Of a DNA stretch of 64,000 nt, positions 52,332-60,501 are shown in pieces. The stretch is taken from assembly GCF_035994945.1 (NCBI RefSeq), contig NZ_CP108677.1, positions 2,170,001-2,234,000 on the forward strand. Direction: 5' to 3'. The notes beneath the pieces are model-generated. The model was not told where the DNA came from, ran no database searches, and saw nothing but the letters and a program-made list of their open reading frames with translations. Each line of letters starts with the position of its first letter. Positions within the stretch are counted from its first letter, which is position 1. The stretch comes from Streptomyces sp. NBC_01216. GTDB taxonomy: Bacteria > Actinomycetota > Actinomycetes > Streptomycetales > Streptomycetaceae. Position numbers and translations under genes: made by a program.

Positions 52332-53401
52332 CACAGGTCTTCCTCCTGTCGTGCGGTACCGGGCAGATAGGGGGCGGTGATCTCCACGACCGCGCAGGCG
52401 ACCTCCATGCCGGGCCCGGCCGCGAGCAGCAGGACACGGTCCCCGGGGGCGATCTCGCCCCGTGTCCAGAGGCGTTCGAGTCCGATGAAGGGGTCGGCGG
52501 CGCCGACGTGCCCGATGCGCCGGGCGAACTCCCAGGTGCCGTCGGCGGCCTCGATCTCCAGCGGGTCGAGGTAGATGGTGTGCAGGGCTCCGTCGGCGTA
52601 GTTGGTGTGGCAGATCCGGGCGATCTCCTCCAGGCTGGTGTCCGCGTCCGCCAGGGCTCGGCCGACGGCCTCGGCGACGACGTCGCCGAGGTGGACCTTG
52701 GGCGGCGCGGCGCCCTCGGCCCACCGTCGGCGCCAGTGGTCGCTGCGCTCCTCGAAGTTGAGGGAGCGGCCGACGGTGATGCCGGGCGGGAAGAGGTCCT
52801 CGCCGCCGCGGTGCAGTTCCTCCATCGACGGGGCGGAGACCGAGCCGACGGACAGCAGCCGGGCGAAGCCCGCGCGCCGGGACAGCACGGCGGCGGCGCC
52901 GCCGTCGGCGAGCAGGAACAGCCGGGAGGAGTTCCAGCGGTCCACCAGCGGTGCGGAGAAGTTGTCGGCCGCCGTGAGCAGGACGGCGTCCTTGCCGTCG
53001 TCGGCGGCGAGCCGGTGGGCGGCCATCTCCAGGGCCGTCAGCATGCCGAGGCAGCCGGGGCCGACCTGGGCCGCGCCGATCGGACGGTCCAGGGTGCGGT
53101 GCAGGACGTAGTGCGGGGCGGACCAGCCGTCGGGTCCCTGGTGGTAGGTGGCGCAGTGCAGCAGGGCCCCGTAGTCGTCGGGGGCGAGGCCGGCGCGGGC
53201 GGCCCGGCGCAGGGCGGTGCGAGCGGCCCGTACCGCGATCTCGGGGGCCGGGAGGTCTCCGGCGACCCGGACGGCGAGCATCCCGGAGGCCGTACGGTCG
53301 GCGTCCTGGTACCAGCCGTGGGTCACGGCGTCGGCGGTGGTGACCTCCTCGGGCAGCCAGCTGCCGAGGCCGGCGAGGTGGAGCTCGGTGGTCACCCTCA
53401 T
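52331..53401 (-). CDS. KAS III-like condensing/acyltransferase enzyme (Cys intact)
   Basis: 356 residues from ATG 53401, overlapping the salicylate synthase stop. Thiolase fold: catalytic Cys117 in AAQVGPGCLGMLTALEMAA, LLADGGAAAVLSRRAG, ICHTNYADGALHTIYLDP and a His in ARRIGHVGAADPFIGLERL. It probably transfers the carrier-bound aryl group onto the hydroxyl or amine of 3-hydroxyanthranilate, as proposed for BomK-like proteins. It is paralogous to the Ser117 protein at 44009. Confidence 0.85.
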   Translation of the reverse strand: MRVTTELHLAGLGSWLPEEVTTADAVTHGWYQDADRTASGMLAVRVAGDLPAPEIAVRAARTALRRAARAGLAPDDYGALLHCATYHQGPDGWSAPHYVLHRTLDRPIGAAQVGPGCLGMLTALEMAAHRLAADDGKDAVLLTAADNFSAPLVDRWNSSRLFLLADGGAAAVLSRRAGFARLLSVGSVSAPSMEELHRGGEDLFPPGITVGRSLNFEERSDHWRRRWAEGAAPPKVHLGDVVAEAVGRALADADTSLEEIARICHTNYADGALHTIYLDPLEIEAADGTWEFARRIGHVGAADPFIGLERLWTRGEIAPGDRVLLLAAGPGMEVACAVVEITAPYLPGTARQEEDL

Positions 53402-54744
53402 CGTGTACCGCCCGCCCCGGCCGGGACGAGGAACCGGGCGACGCTGTCGAGCTTCTCGCAGGTCTCCTCGAACTCCCGCTCCGGCGTGGAGTGTCCGACG
53501 ATCCCGGCGCCGGCCCGCAGCCAGGTGCGCCCGTCCTGGCGGTAGGCGCTGCGCAGCACCAGGGCCGCGTCCATCGCGCCGGTGTGGTCGACGGTCAGGA
53601 CGGCGCCGCTGTAGAGACCGCGGGATTCCGGCTCGTGTCGGCGGATGGAGTCGTAGGCGGCGGACTTCGGGACGCCGGACGCGGTGACGGCGGGGAAGAC
53701 CGCCCCGAAGGCGTCCCAGGCCGCGCGGCCGGGGGCGAGCTGTCCGGCGACGCGGGAGGCGAGGTGCTGGACGCTGCCGCGCTCGCGGATGGCCATGAAC
53801 TCGGGGACCTCGACGGAGCCCTTGACGCAGACGTCGACCAGTTCGTCGGCGCCGACCTTGACGGAGATGGCGTGCTCGTAGACCTCCTTGGGGGAGCCGA
53901 ACAGGTCGGCGCGCAGGGACTCGTCGGTGAGGAGGTCGCCGGTGAGGGCGCGGGTGCCGGCCAGCGGCTGGCTGACGACCCGGCCGTCCTCGGAGACCTG
54001 GACGACGATCTCCGGGCTGAAGCCGATGGCCTCCGTGCCGCCCAGGTTGAGCATGAAGGAGCGGGCCGGGTTGTTGCCGCGGCGGCCGGCCACGTAGGTG
54101 CCGGTCAGGTCGACGTCGTCGTCGACCTCGACGACGCGGGACAGGATCACCTTGTGCAGGGCGCCCGCGTTGATCTCGTCGACGGCGAGCCGGACCGCCT
54201 CGCGGTACTGGGGGCCGCCGGTGGCGTGCACGTCCAGCGGCCGGGGCTGTCCGGCGGTGGCCGGCGAGGCGCTGGAGACGGTGGTGAGCAGGGCGTCGAG
54301 GGTGGCCTGGTCGGCAGCGCGCAGCAGGGCGTGTCCGGCTTCGAAGCGGACCTCGGCGCGCGGCACGACAAGGTGCATCAGGCGTCCGTCGCCGATGCCG
54401 TCGAGGTTGCCGTCCTTGGCGTAGGACAGCTCGAAGGTGGCCCAGCCGTAGGCCCGCCAGTAGGGCACGGTGACGGTGTCGAGCAGTTCGGAGACCAGCC
54501 GCAGCGGCTGGTCGTCCCAGGGGCGGAAGACGTCCGGGACGTCCTCCTGGGTGAGCCGGGCGCCGGTGCGGTCCAGCGTCAGTTCGGCCCGCACGCCTCC
54601 GGCGTAGGCCCAGTCGCCGCCGTTCTCGTAGACGACGTACGAGTCGTGCAGTCCGGAGTCCGCGAGACGGGCGGCGACCAGCAGCGGGTCCTCGGTGAGC
54701 TGGAGCTGGGTCTCGAAGTAGTGGCGCGGGGCGATGGGGCTCAT
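53398..54744 (-). CDS. Salicylate synthase (MbtI/Irp9-type chorismate-utilising enzyme)
   Basis: 448 residues from ATG 54744, which has GAGGAGGAA ideally placed; ATG 54762 and 54777 are alternatives. Chorismate-enzyme motifs: LHKVILSRVVEV, PEIVVQVSEDGRVVSQPLAGTRA (in parts), SPKEVYEHAISVKVGADELVD, VKGSVEVPEFMAIRERGSVQHLAS and AFGAVFPAVTASGVPKSAAYDSI. It converts chorismate through isochorismate to salicylate and pyruvate. An isochorismate synthase alone is less likely because no separate lyase is present. It is the first gene of the minus-strand operon, giving the acid half of a caboxamycin- or UK-1-like benzoxazole. Confidence 0.9.
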   Translation of the reverse strand: MSPIAPRHYFETQLQLTEDPLLVAARLADSGLHDSYVVYENGGDWAYAGGVRAELTLDRTGARLTQEDVPDVFRPWDDQPLRLVSELLDTVTVPYWRAYGWATFELSYAKDGNLDGIGDGRLMHLVVPRAEVRFEAGHALLRAADQATLDALLTTVSSASPATAGQPRPLDVHATGGPQYREAVRLAVDEINAGALHKVILSRVVEVDDDVDLTGTYVAGRRGNNPARSFMLNLGGTEAIGFSPEIVVQVSEDGRVVSQPLAGTRALTGDLLTDESLRADLFGSPKEVYEHAISVKVGADELVDVCVKGSVEVPEFMAIRERGSVQHLASRVAGQLAPGRAAWDAFGAVFPAVTASGVPKSAAYDSIRRHEPESRGLYSGAVLTVDHTGAMDAALVLRSAYRQDGRTWLRAGAGIVGHSTPEREFEETCEKLDSVARFLVPAGAGGTR

Positions 54745-54766
54745 CGGGAGTTCCTCCTCCATAGCG

Positions 54767-54795
54767 GTTACCTTCAAAAACGATACGGAGGTAAC
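54767..54795. promoter_or_regulatory. Inverted repeat before the benzoxazole operon
   Basis: GTTACCT (54767-54773) and AGGTAAC (54789-54795) form a perfect 7-bp dyad with a 15-base A/T-rich spacer (TCAAAAACGATACGG), 20-50 bases above the chosen start of the first operon gene. This is a plausible operator or part of the promoter. A single CGTTACC also occurs at 45095-45101 above the Ser-type KAS III gene. Confidence 0.5.
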
Positions 54796-54890
54796 AGCCT
54801 TCGCCCCAGGGTGTGTCGATTAGCCCTCCTGATCGAAGTGCGAACCCGGGCGCGGGCCACCGGCCGCCCGGCACGGCCCCCGAGACACGG

Positions 54891-54922
54891 CGAAGGGCCG
54901 CACGGCGACGCGTGGCCCTTCG
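54891..54922 (-). terminator. Terminator hairpin after the M4 remnant
   Basis: CGAAGGGCC (54891-54899) pairs with GGCCCTTCG (54914-54922), with partial pairing of CACG and CGTG inside the loop, 40 bases past the stop of the peptidase remnant. Confidence 0.6.
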
Positions 54923-54960
54923 GTGGTGCGGTGTGGGAGTGGTCCGGAGGTCCGGGTGGG

Positions 54961-55740
54961 CTACTTCACGTTGACCGCGGTCCAGGCGGCGGCGACCGCC
55001 GCGTACTCGGCGCCGCCCGTGCCGTAGAGGTCGCCGGCCGCCTCGAGGGTGGCGGTGCGGGCGCCCGCGTAGTCGGTGGAGGAGGTCATGTAGGTGGAGA
55101 GGGCCTTGTACCAGCTCTGGTATGCCTTGGTCCGGCCGATCCCGGTGACCGTCGAGCCGTCGGCGGTCGGCGAGTCGTAGCTGACGCCGTTGAGGGTCTT
55201 GGCGCCGCTTCCCTCGGAGAGCAGGTAGAAGAAGTGGTTCGCCGGCCCGGAGAAGTAGTGGACGTCCAGGCGGCCGACGCTCTTCGACCAGTAGTCGGCC
55301 GAGCTACCGTCGTAGTGGGCGTCGGCGGCGGCCGTGCCGGGCACGGCTGTCCGGGCACCGGTCGCCTTGGCGGTGGAGCGCGCGCCGCCCTTCCCGCGGT
55401 GCACGACGAGGTCGCCGCCGAGGACGGGCAGGTCCTCGCAGGTGCGCTCGTAGCGCGTGTGGACGGTGCCGTCCGCGCCCTTGACGACGTCGCGGACGAC
55501 CAGGCCCTCCCGGCCGGACAGGCCGATCGCCCGCGCGGTCTGGGCGGCCTCGGCCTGGGCGCCCGTGATCGCGGCGGTGCGCTCGGCGGCCGGGAGGACC
55601 AGCGCGGTGGCGCCGTCCTCCCGCTCGGAGACGGCCCCGGCCGTTCCGCTCTGAACGCCCACGACGACCAGGGAGGCCGAGGCGAGCAGGGCGGCGGCAC
55701 GCGAGGAGGGGCGGTGGTGCGAGGACTGCCGGCGGGTCAC
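54961..55740 (-). pseudogene. M4 (thermolysin/griselysin-like) peptidase lacking its catalytic core
   Basis: 259 residues from GTG 55740 (AAGGAGCCCGC upstream). A signal peptide (AAALLASASLVVVGVQSGTAGA) and most of an FTP propeptide are intact. At the propeptide/mature junction (ADAHYDG) the sequence jumps directly to the C-terminal helical domain (SSADYWSKSVGRLDVHYFSG, ANHFFYLLSEGSG, ending AAAWTAVNVK). About 190 residues, including the HEXXH zinc site and the second Glu ligand, are missing, yet the frame is open throughout. This looks like a clean in-frame internal deletion. It may still be secreted but cannot be a peptidase. It could be simple decay or a propeptide-like inhibitor of related enzymes. 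Confidence 0.8.
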
Positions 55741-55900
55741 GCGGGCTCCTTCGCTGAAGCTGTGGGGGATGGCGCGGCGGTGAGCGTGGCAGCGAAAGAG
55801 CCTTGTCGACAGGTCTGCAACAAGGATTTGACCGTCAGTTGTCCGGAGGGCGATCAATCATGTCCGTTATGCGATCGGATCGACCTGCTTGGATACCTCG

Positions 55901-56713
55901 ATGGAAAACCTTCTGTACGTCACCGACCTCGGCTACCAGGCGCGCGGCCGGCGCTACTGCGACGAGGACATCCACCTGAGCGGCCGACTGCGCGAGGAGT
56001 TCGGCGTCGCGCTCTGCCATCCGCGGGACGCGGCGGCGCTGATGGGCCGCTTCGACGCCGTCGTCGTGCGCAACAGCGGACCGGTCATCCACTACCAGGA
56101 GGCGTACGACGGTTTCCGTGCCGCGGCGCTCCGCGACGGTGTACGGGTGTTCAACTCCCTCGACGGGAAGGCCGACATGGCCGGGAAGGAGTACCTCCTC
56201 CAGCTGTCGAGGGAGGGCTTTCCGGTCATTCCCACGGCCGGACGACGCGAGGAGTTCCACCGGCTTCCGGAGGCCGGCACCTACGTCGTCAAGCCGCTGC
56301 TCGGCGCCGACTCGGTGGGCCTGCGCTTCGTGGAGCGGGCGGAACTCGACGACGTGGACCCCGCCGGAATGCTGGTTCAGCCGCGCGTCCCGTTCGTCTA
56401 CGAGGTGTCGTTCTACTTCGTGGGGCGCGCCTTCCAGTACGCGCTGTACGCCCCCGACCCCGAGGCGCGCTGGCTGCTGCGGACCTACGAACCGACCGCC
56501 CGGGACCTGGAGTTCGCCCAGCGGTTCGCGGACTGGAACGAGCTGTCTCACGGAATCCAACGGGTGGACGCCTGCCGGGCACCCGACGGGGAACTCCTGC
56601 TCGTGGAGCTGGAGGACCTCAATCCCTACCTGTCGCTCGACCTGGCCGGGGAGGCGGAGCGGGAGGCGTTCGTCGCCGCGATGAAGAGCGCGCTACGGGA
56701 GCTGCTGGCGTAG
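55901..56713 (+). CDS. ATP-grasp domain protein
   Basis: 270 residues from ATG 55901 (an in-frame TTG at 55889 is possible). RimK/glutathione-synthetase-like layout: GVRVFNSLDGKADMAGKEYLLQLSREGFPVIPT (quoted in parts), TYVVKPLLGADSVGLRF and the metal-ligand segment LLVELEDLNPYLSLD. ATP-grasp ligases join a carboxylate to an amine or similar nucleophile via an acyl phosphate. The substrate is unknown. It is divergent from the peptidase remnant and stands alone. Confidence 0.75.
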   Translation: MENLLYVTDLGYQARGRRYCDEDIHLSGRLREEFGVALCHPRDAAALMGRFDAVVVRNSGPVIHYQEAYDGFRAAALRDGVRVFNSLDGKADMAGKEYLLQLSREGFPVIPTAGRREEFHRLPEAGTYVVKPLLGADSVGLRFVERAELDDVDPAGMLVQPRVPFVYEVSFYFVGRAFQYALYAPDPEARWLLRTYEPTARDLEFAQRFADWNELSHGIQRVDACRAPDGELLLVELEDLNPYLSLDLAGEAEREAFVAAMKSALRELLA

Positions 56714-56722
56714 CCGCCCGGA

Positions 56723-56854
56723 GGCGGAGGGGCGGTCCGGGGCGGAGGGGCGGTCCGGGGCGGAGGGGCGGTCCCGGCCGGGGCGCCGCCGGCAAGGGGG
56801 CGGGCGCGGCGACCAGGGGGCGGGGGCGGCGACCAGGGGGCGGGCGTGGCGAGG
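56723..56854. repeat. Two G-rich tandem repeat arrays
   Basis: Three 18-bp units (GGCGGAGGGGCGGTCCGG, 56723-56776) are followed by a short spacer and three 20-bp units (AGGGGGCGGGCGCGGCGACC type, 56795-56854). They lie between convergent genes. G-runs on the plus strand could form quadruplexes or act as a pause or terminator. Confidence 0.85.
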
Positions 56855-56891
56855 GCGCGGGCTTCACCCGCGCCCCTCCCCCGCGACGCCG

Positions 56892-57989
56892 TCAGGCGCT
56901 GCGCCTGCGCGGGGTCGCCTTCTTCTCCGGCCGCTTCCCGGCGGCACCCTTGGCGTTCCCCCCGGCCGCGCCCTTCGCCGACGAGGCGCTCTTCGTGGCA
57001 GCGGTCCCGCTCGCCGCGGTCTTCTTCGCGGAGGTCTTCTTCGCGGCCGTCTTCGCGGTGGACTTCCGCGCCGGCGCGGCCGTCTTCTTCGCCGTGGTCC
57101 TCGACGTGGACTTCTTGGCGTCCGTCTCCTTCGGGGCCGGCCGGGTCGGCCGTCCCGCCTCCTTGCGCGAGGTCAGCGCCGTGACCGACGCCTCCGCCGG
57201 CTCCTCGCCTCTGGCCTCCTTCGCCGCCCGGACGCTGTTCTCCAGTGCCGCCATCAGGTCGATGACCCGGCCGCCGTCCTCCGCCTCGGGCTCCGGGGGC
57301 GCGACCCCCTCGCCGCCTTCCGCCTTGGCCGCGACCATCCGTTCGACCGCCTCGCGGTAGTCGTCGTGCAGGGAGTCGAGGTCGACCTCGCCCAGTGTCG
57401 CCATCAAGGCGTCAGCCAGGTCGAGTTCGGCTTCCCGGACCGAGACGGGCGTTTCCGGGGCGACACCCTCGGGCGCGCGGATCTCGTCGGGCCACAGCAG
57501 CCCGTGCATGGCGATGACGTCGTCCACGACCCGTAGCATCCCGAGCCGTTCGCGCCCCCGCAGGGCGTACTTCGCCACCGCCACCCGGTCGCTGCGCTTG
57601 AGCGCCTCGCGCAGCAGCGTGTACGGCTTGGCCGCCGCGGCGCCGTTGGCCGAGAGATAGTACGCCGCGTCCATCTGGAGCGGATCGATCTCACCGGCGG
57701 GCACGAAGGACACGATCTCGATCGTCCGCGCCGTCGGTAGCGGCAGGGACGCCAGGTCCTCCTCGGTGATCGGGATCATGGTCCCGTCGGCATCCTCGTA
57801 CGCCTTGCCGATCCCGGCCTGGGAGACCTCCTCCCCGTCCAGCTCGCAGACCTTGCGGTAGCGGATGCGCCCGCCGTCCTCGGTGTGGATCTGGCGGAAG
57901 GACACGGAGCGGCTCTCGGTGGCGTTGACCAGCTTGATCGGGATGCTGACCAAGCCGAAGGAAATGGCGCCGTTCCATATGGATCGCAC
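56892..57989 (-). CDS. ku: Ku DNA-end-binding protein (bacterial NHEJ)
   Basis: 365 residues from GTG 57989. The Ku core begins MRSIWNGAISFGLVSIPIKL and contains YRKVCELDGEEV, AYYLSANGAAAAKPYTLL and LRGRERLGMLRVVDDVI. Residues about 275-365 are a Lys/Ala/Ser-rich basic tail (KKTAAPARKSTAKTAAKK), as in other actinobacterial Ku proteins, which adds DNA binding. The ring-forming dimer threads onto broken DNA ends and recruits LigD. The LigD-type genes are divergent, 58 bases away. Confidence 0.95.
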   Translation of the reverse strand: MRSIWNGAISFGLVSIPIKLVNATESRSVSFRQIHTEDGGRIRYRKVCELDGEEVSQAGIGKAYEDADGTMIPITEEDLASLPLPTARTIEIVSFVPAGEIDPLQMDAAYYLSANGAAAAKPYTLLREALKRSDRVAVAKYALRGRERLGMLRVVDDVIAMHGLLWPDEIRAPEGVAPETPVSVREAELDLADALMATLGEVDLDSLHDDYREAVERMVAAKAEGGEGVAPPEPEAEDGGRVIDLMAALENSVRAAKEARGEEPAEASVTALTSRKEAGRPTRPAPKETDAKKSTSRTTAKKTAAPARKSTAKTAAKKTSAKKTAASGTAATKSASSAKGAAGGNAKGAAGKRPEKKATPRRRSA

Positions 57990-58047
57990 GTTTATTCCCT
58001 TTCTTCGGGATTGAACGAGTCTGACCGTTTCGTGGGATTCTCATCGT

Positions 58048-58932
58048 ATGACGCCGATCACGGAGGTGGAGGGGCGGCGCCTCGCGCTCAGCAATCTGCA
58101 CAAGGTGCTCCACCCGGCCACCGGCACGACCAAGGGCGAGCTGCTGCACTACTACGCCACGGTCTCCGCCGCGATGCTGCCGCATCTGCGCGACCGGCCG
58201 GTGTCCTTCCTGCGCTATCCGGACGGGCCCGGCTGCCAGCTCTTCTTCACCAAGAACCCGCCGCCCGGCACGCCCGGCTGGGTGAGGACCACCCCCGTGC
58301 CGCGCTCCAAGGACCCCCGTGCCCGGCAGGTGATGATCCAGGACCTGCCCTCGCTGATGTGGGCGGCGAACCTGGTCGTGGAGTTCCACACGCCGCAGTG
58401 GCGGGCCGGTGCGCCCGCGGTCGCCGACCGGCTGGTCCTCGATCTCGACCCCGGGCCGCCGGCGACCGTGGTGGAGTGCTGCCGGGTGGCCCTGCGCCTG
58501 CGGGAGCGCCTCGCGGCCGACGGCCTGGAGGCGTTCGCGAAGACCTCCGGCGCCAAGGGCCTGCATCTGCTCGTACCCCTGGAGCCCACCCCCTCCGGAG
58601 AGGTCTCCGCGTACGCGAGGGAGCTGGCCGTGCGGGCCGAGGCGGAGCTTCCCTCGCTCGTCCTGCACCGGATGAACCGGGCCCTGCGGGCCGGCAAGGT
58701 GTTCGTCGACTTCAGCCAGAACGCCGCCGCCAAGACCACCGCGACGCCCTACACGCTGCGTGCCCGGGAGCGCCCCACCGTCTCCGCGCCGGTGACCTGG
58801 GAGGAGGTAGCGGCGTGCCAGAGCCCCGAGCGGCTGGTGCTGCTGATGGACGACATCGCGCCACGTCTGGAGCGGCACGGAGACCTCCTCGCCCCGCTCT
58901 TCGACCCCGGGCGGGCCGGGGCCCTGCCGTGA
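58048..58932 (+). CDS. ligD: NHEJ DNA polymerase/primase (LigD polymerase domain)
   Basis: 294 residues, a stand-alone version of the LigD archaeo-eukaryotic primase domain: VSFLRYPDGPGCQLFFTKN, LVLDLDPGPPATVVECC with the catalytic Asp pair, TSGAKGLHLLVPL, and VFVDFSQNAAAKTTATPYTLR. It fills ends with rNTPs or dNTPs during end joining. It overlaps the ligase gene (GTGA). The phosphoesterase domain of full-length LigD is not encoded here. Confidence 0.93.
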   Translation: MTPITEVEGRRLALSNLHKVLHPATGTTKGELLHYYATVSAAMLPHLRDRPVSFLRYPDGPGCQLFFTKNPPPGTPGWVRTTPVPRSKDPRARQVMIQDLPSLMWAANLVVEFHTPQWRAGAPAVADRLVLDLDPGPPATVVECCRVALRLRERLAADGLEAFAKTSGAKGLHLLVPLEPTPSGEVSAYARELAVRAEAELPSLVLHRMNRALRAGKVFVDFSQNAAAKTTATPYTLRARERPTVSAPVTWEEVAACQSPERLVLLMDDIAPRLERHGDLLAPLFDPGRAGALP

Positions 58933-59828
58933 GCGGCGTCGTCCTGCGGCCCCCGGCCGGCGTGATGCGCCCCCGGGCGGCCGACGAGATCCCCGCGCGC
59001 GGCAGCGTGCCGGGCGGGCTGCAGTACTCCGTCAAGCTGGACGGCTTCCGGGCCCTCGCCTTCGTCCTGGAGGAAGGGCGGGTCTTCCTCCAGTCCCGCT
59101 CGGAGCGGGACCTGTCCCGCGAGTTCCCCGGGATCGCCGCGTGCCTGAGGGATCTGCTGCCGGCGGGCACCGTCCTGGACGGCGAGCTGTGCGCGTACCG
59201 CGAGGGACGGCTCAGCTTCGGCGACCTGCTGCGCTCGCCCGGGGACCGGGCGCGGCTGGGCGTCCCGGTCTCGTACATCGCCTTCGACCTGCTCGCCCTG
59301 CCCGGCCGGGACGTCCGCCCGCTGCCGCTGAGGGAGCGCTGGGACCTCCTCGGGAGCGCCCTGGCGGACGCCGCGCCGCCGCTCCAGCGGGTGCTGGCGA
59401 CCGAGGACGAGGACACCGCCCGGGACTGGTTCCGCGACCTGCGGCCGGTGGGTGTCGAGGGCCTCGTGGCCAAGGCCCTGGACTCGGCGTACCGGCCCGG
59501 CGCGACCTGGTCGTGGCGCAAGATCCGGCACGCCGACACCCTGGACGGCGCCCTGCTCGGCGTCTTCGGCCCGGCCGACCGGCCCCGGGCACTCCTCGTC
59601 CGCCTCCCCGACGGCCGCGCCGTGGCGACCTCGCCCCGGCTGACCCCACCGCAGTCGCGCCAGGTCGCCGAACTCGTCCACAGCCGGCTCGGCGAGCCCG
59701 CGGCCGATCCGGACCACCCCGACCTGGGGGTGGTGCGCCCGCTGACCGACCCACTGGTCGTGGAACTGCGCCAGACGGCCGGCCGCCACGAGACGGCGCG
59801 CTTCGTGCGGTTCCGCGCGGAGGGATGA
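58929..59828 (+). CDS. ATP-dependent DNA ligase (LigD ligase domain type)
   Basis: 299 residues from GTG 58929. The adenylated Lys is in SVKLDGFRALAF (KxDG), followed by DGELCAY (motif III), YIAFDLLALPGRDV, EGLVAKALDSAYRPGA (motif IV) and WSWRKIRHADTLDGALLG (motif V). It seals Ku/polymerase-processed breaks. Coupled to the polymerase gene; with Ku it completes a split NHEJ system. Confidence 0.93.
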   Translation: MSGVVLRPPAGVMRPRAADEIPARGSVPGGLQYSVKLDGFRALAFVLEEGRVFLQSRSERDLSREFPGIAACLRDLLPAGTVLDGELCAYREGRLSFGDLLRSPGDRARLGVPVSYIAFDLLALPGRDVRPLPLRERWDLLGSALADAAPPLQRVLATEDEDTARDWFRDLRPVGVEGLVAKALDSAYRPGATWSWRKIRHADTLDGALLGVFGPADRPRALLVRLPDGRAVATSPRLTPPQSRQVAELVHSRLGEPAADPDHPDLGVVRPLTDPLVVELRQTAGRHETARFVRFRAEG

Positions 59829-60501
59829 CCCGGCGAGGGGGCGGCGCGGGGGCGTGGCGTGCGGAGGAGGACGGGCCCGGGGCGCGTACGGGGCGAGCCG
59901 GGGTGTGGGGCGAGCCGGGGTGTGGGGTGCGCCGGGGAGCCGTCCCGGGCCGGGGGTGTGGCGGGGGTCGGCTCTGAGCCGCATACCGGCCAACTGCCGT
60001 TCCCGCGAAAGGGACACGAGCGCCGCCCACGCGTCCGGGAACGCCGCGGCCTCCCCCGCCCGGCGCCGGGCTCGCGAAGAAACCACCCACGAGGCTTCGC
60101 GTGCGCGAAGTGTCAGGTCGGCTTCCGCTGACACCCGCCGCCAGGCCGGGAGCACCTGCCCCGCCCTGTCGGCCCGGAAGCCCTCTCACCACACCGCAGG
60201 CCGGTGGTACGGGGCGGGGTGAGCGGCGGGGCGACGCGCCGGTCACCACGATTCGGCGGGCCGTGGCGCGCGGGCCCGGGAAGCAGCGGCCGACGATGCG
60301 CGGGCAAAGGTTCGGGGCACGGCACACCCGGTGGCGGGGGCCAGGCCCGGGGATGCCGGGGACCCTCGTACCGCACTTGGCGCAAAGCGAGCGCCCCGGG
60401 CGCCCTTCCGTGAACGCGTCCGGTCAGCGGGTCCTCGTCTCCGTTGCCGTGGTGCACACTTGCTCCCTGGTACAGCGCTCACGGGGAAGGCGGCGGCCGG
60501 C
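59829..60501. other. 673-base intergenic stretch
   Basis: No frame with both start signal and homology was seen. A 17-bp unit (GGCGAGCCGGGGTGTGG) is repeated head to tail at 59892-59925. Elsewhere the DNA is GC-rich and without clear dyads. The last 80 bases probably contain the promoter of the HEAT-repeat gene. Confidence 0.4.

Noticed and set aside
50475-54744. Catecholate or salicylate siderophore cluster
   Set aside because: Aryl ligase, carrier and salicylate synthase fit, but there is no multidomain cyclisation NRPS, siderophore exporter, ferric-siderophore uptake or iron-box regulation in the window.
53491-57360. 1289-codon plus-strand open frame over salicylate synthase, M4 remnant and Ku
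   Set aside because: It crosses several confirmed genes on both strands and has low-complexity Gly/Val content, a GC artefact.
59829-60501. Possible small genes between the ligase and HEAT-repeat genes
   Set aside because: Open frames here are Arg/Gly/Pro-rich in all phases, without ribosome sites or motifs; treated as non-coding.
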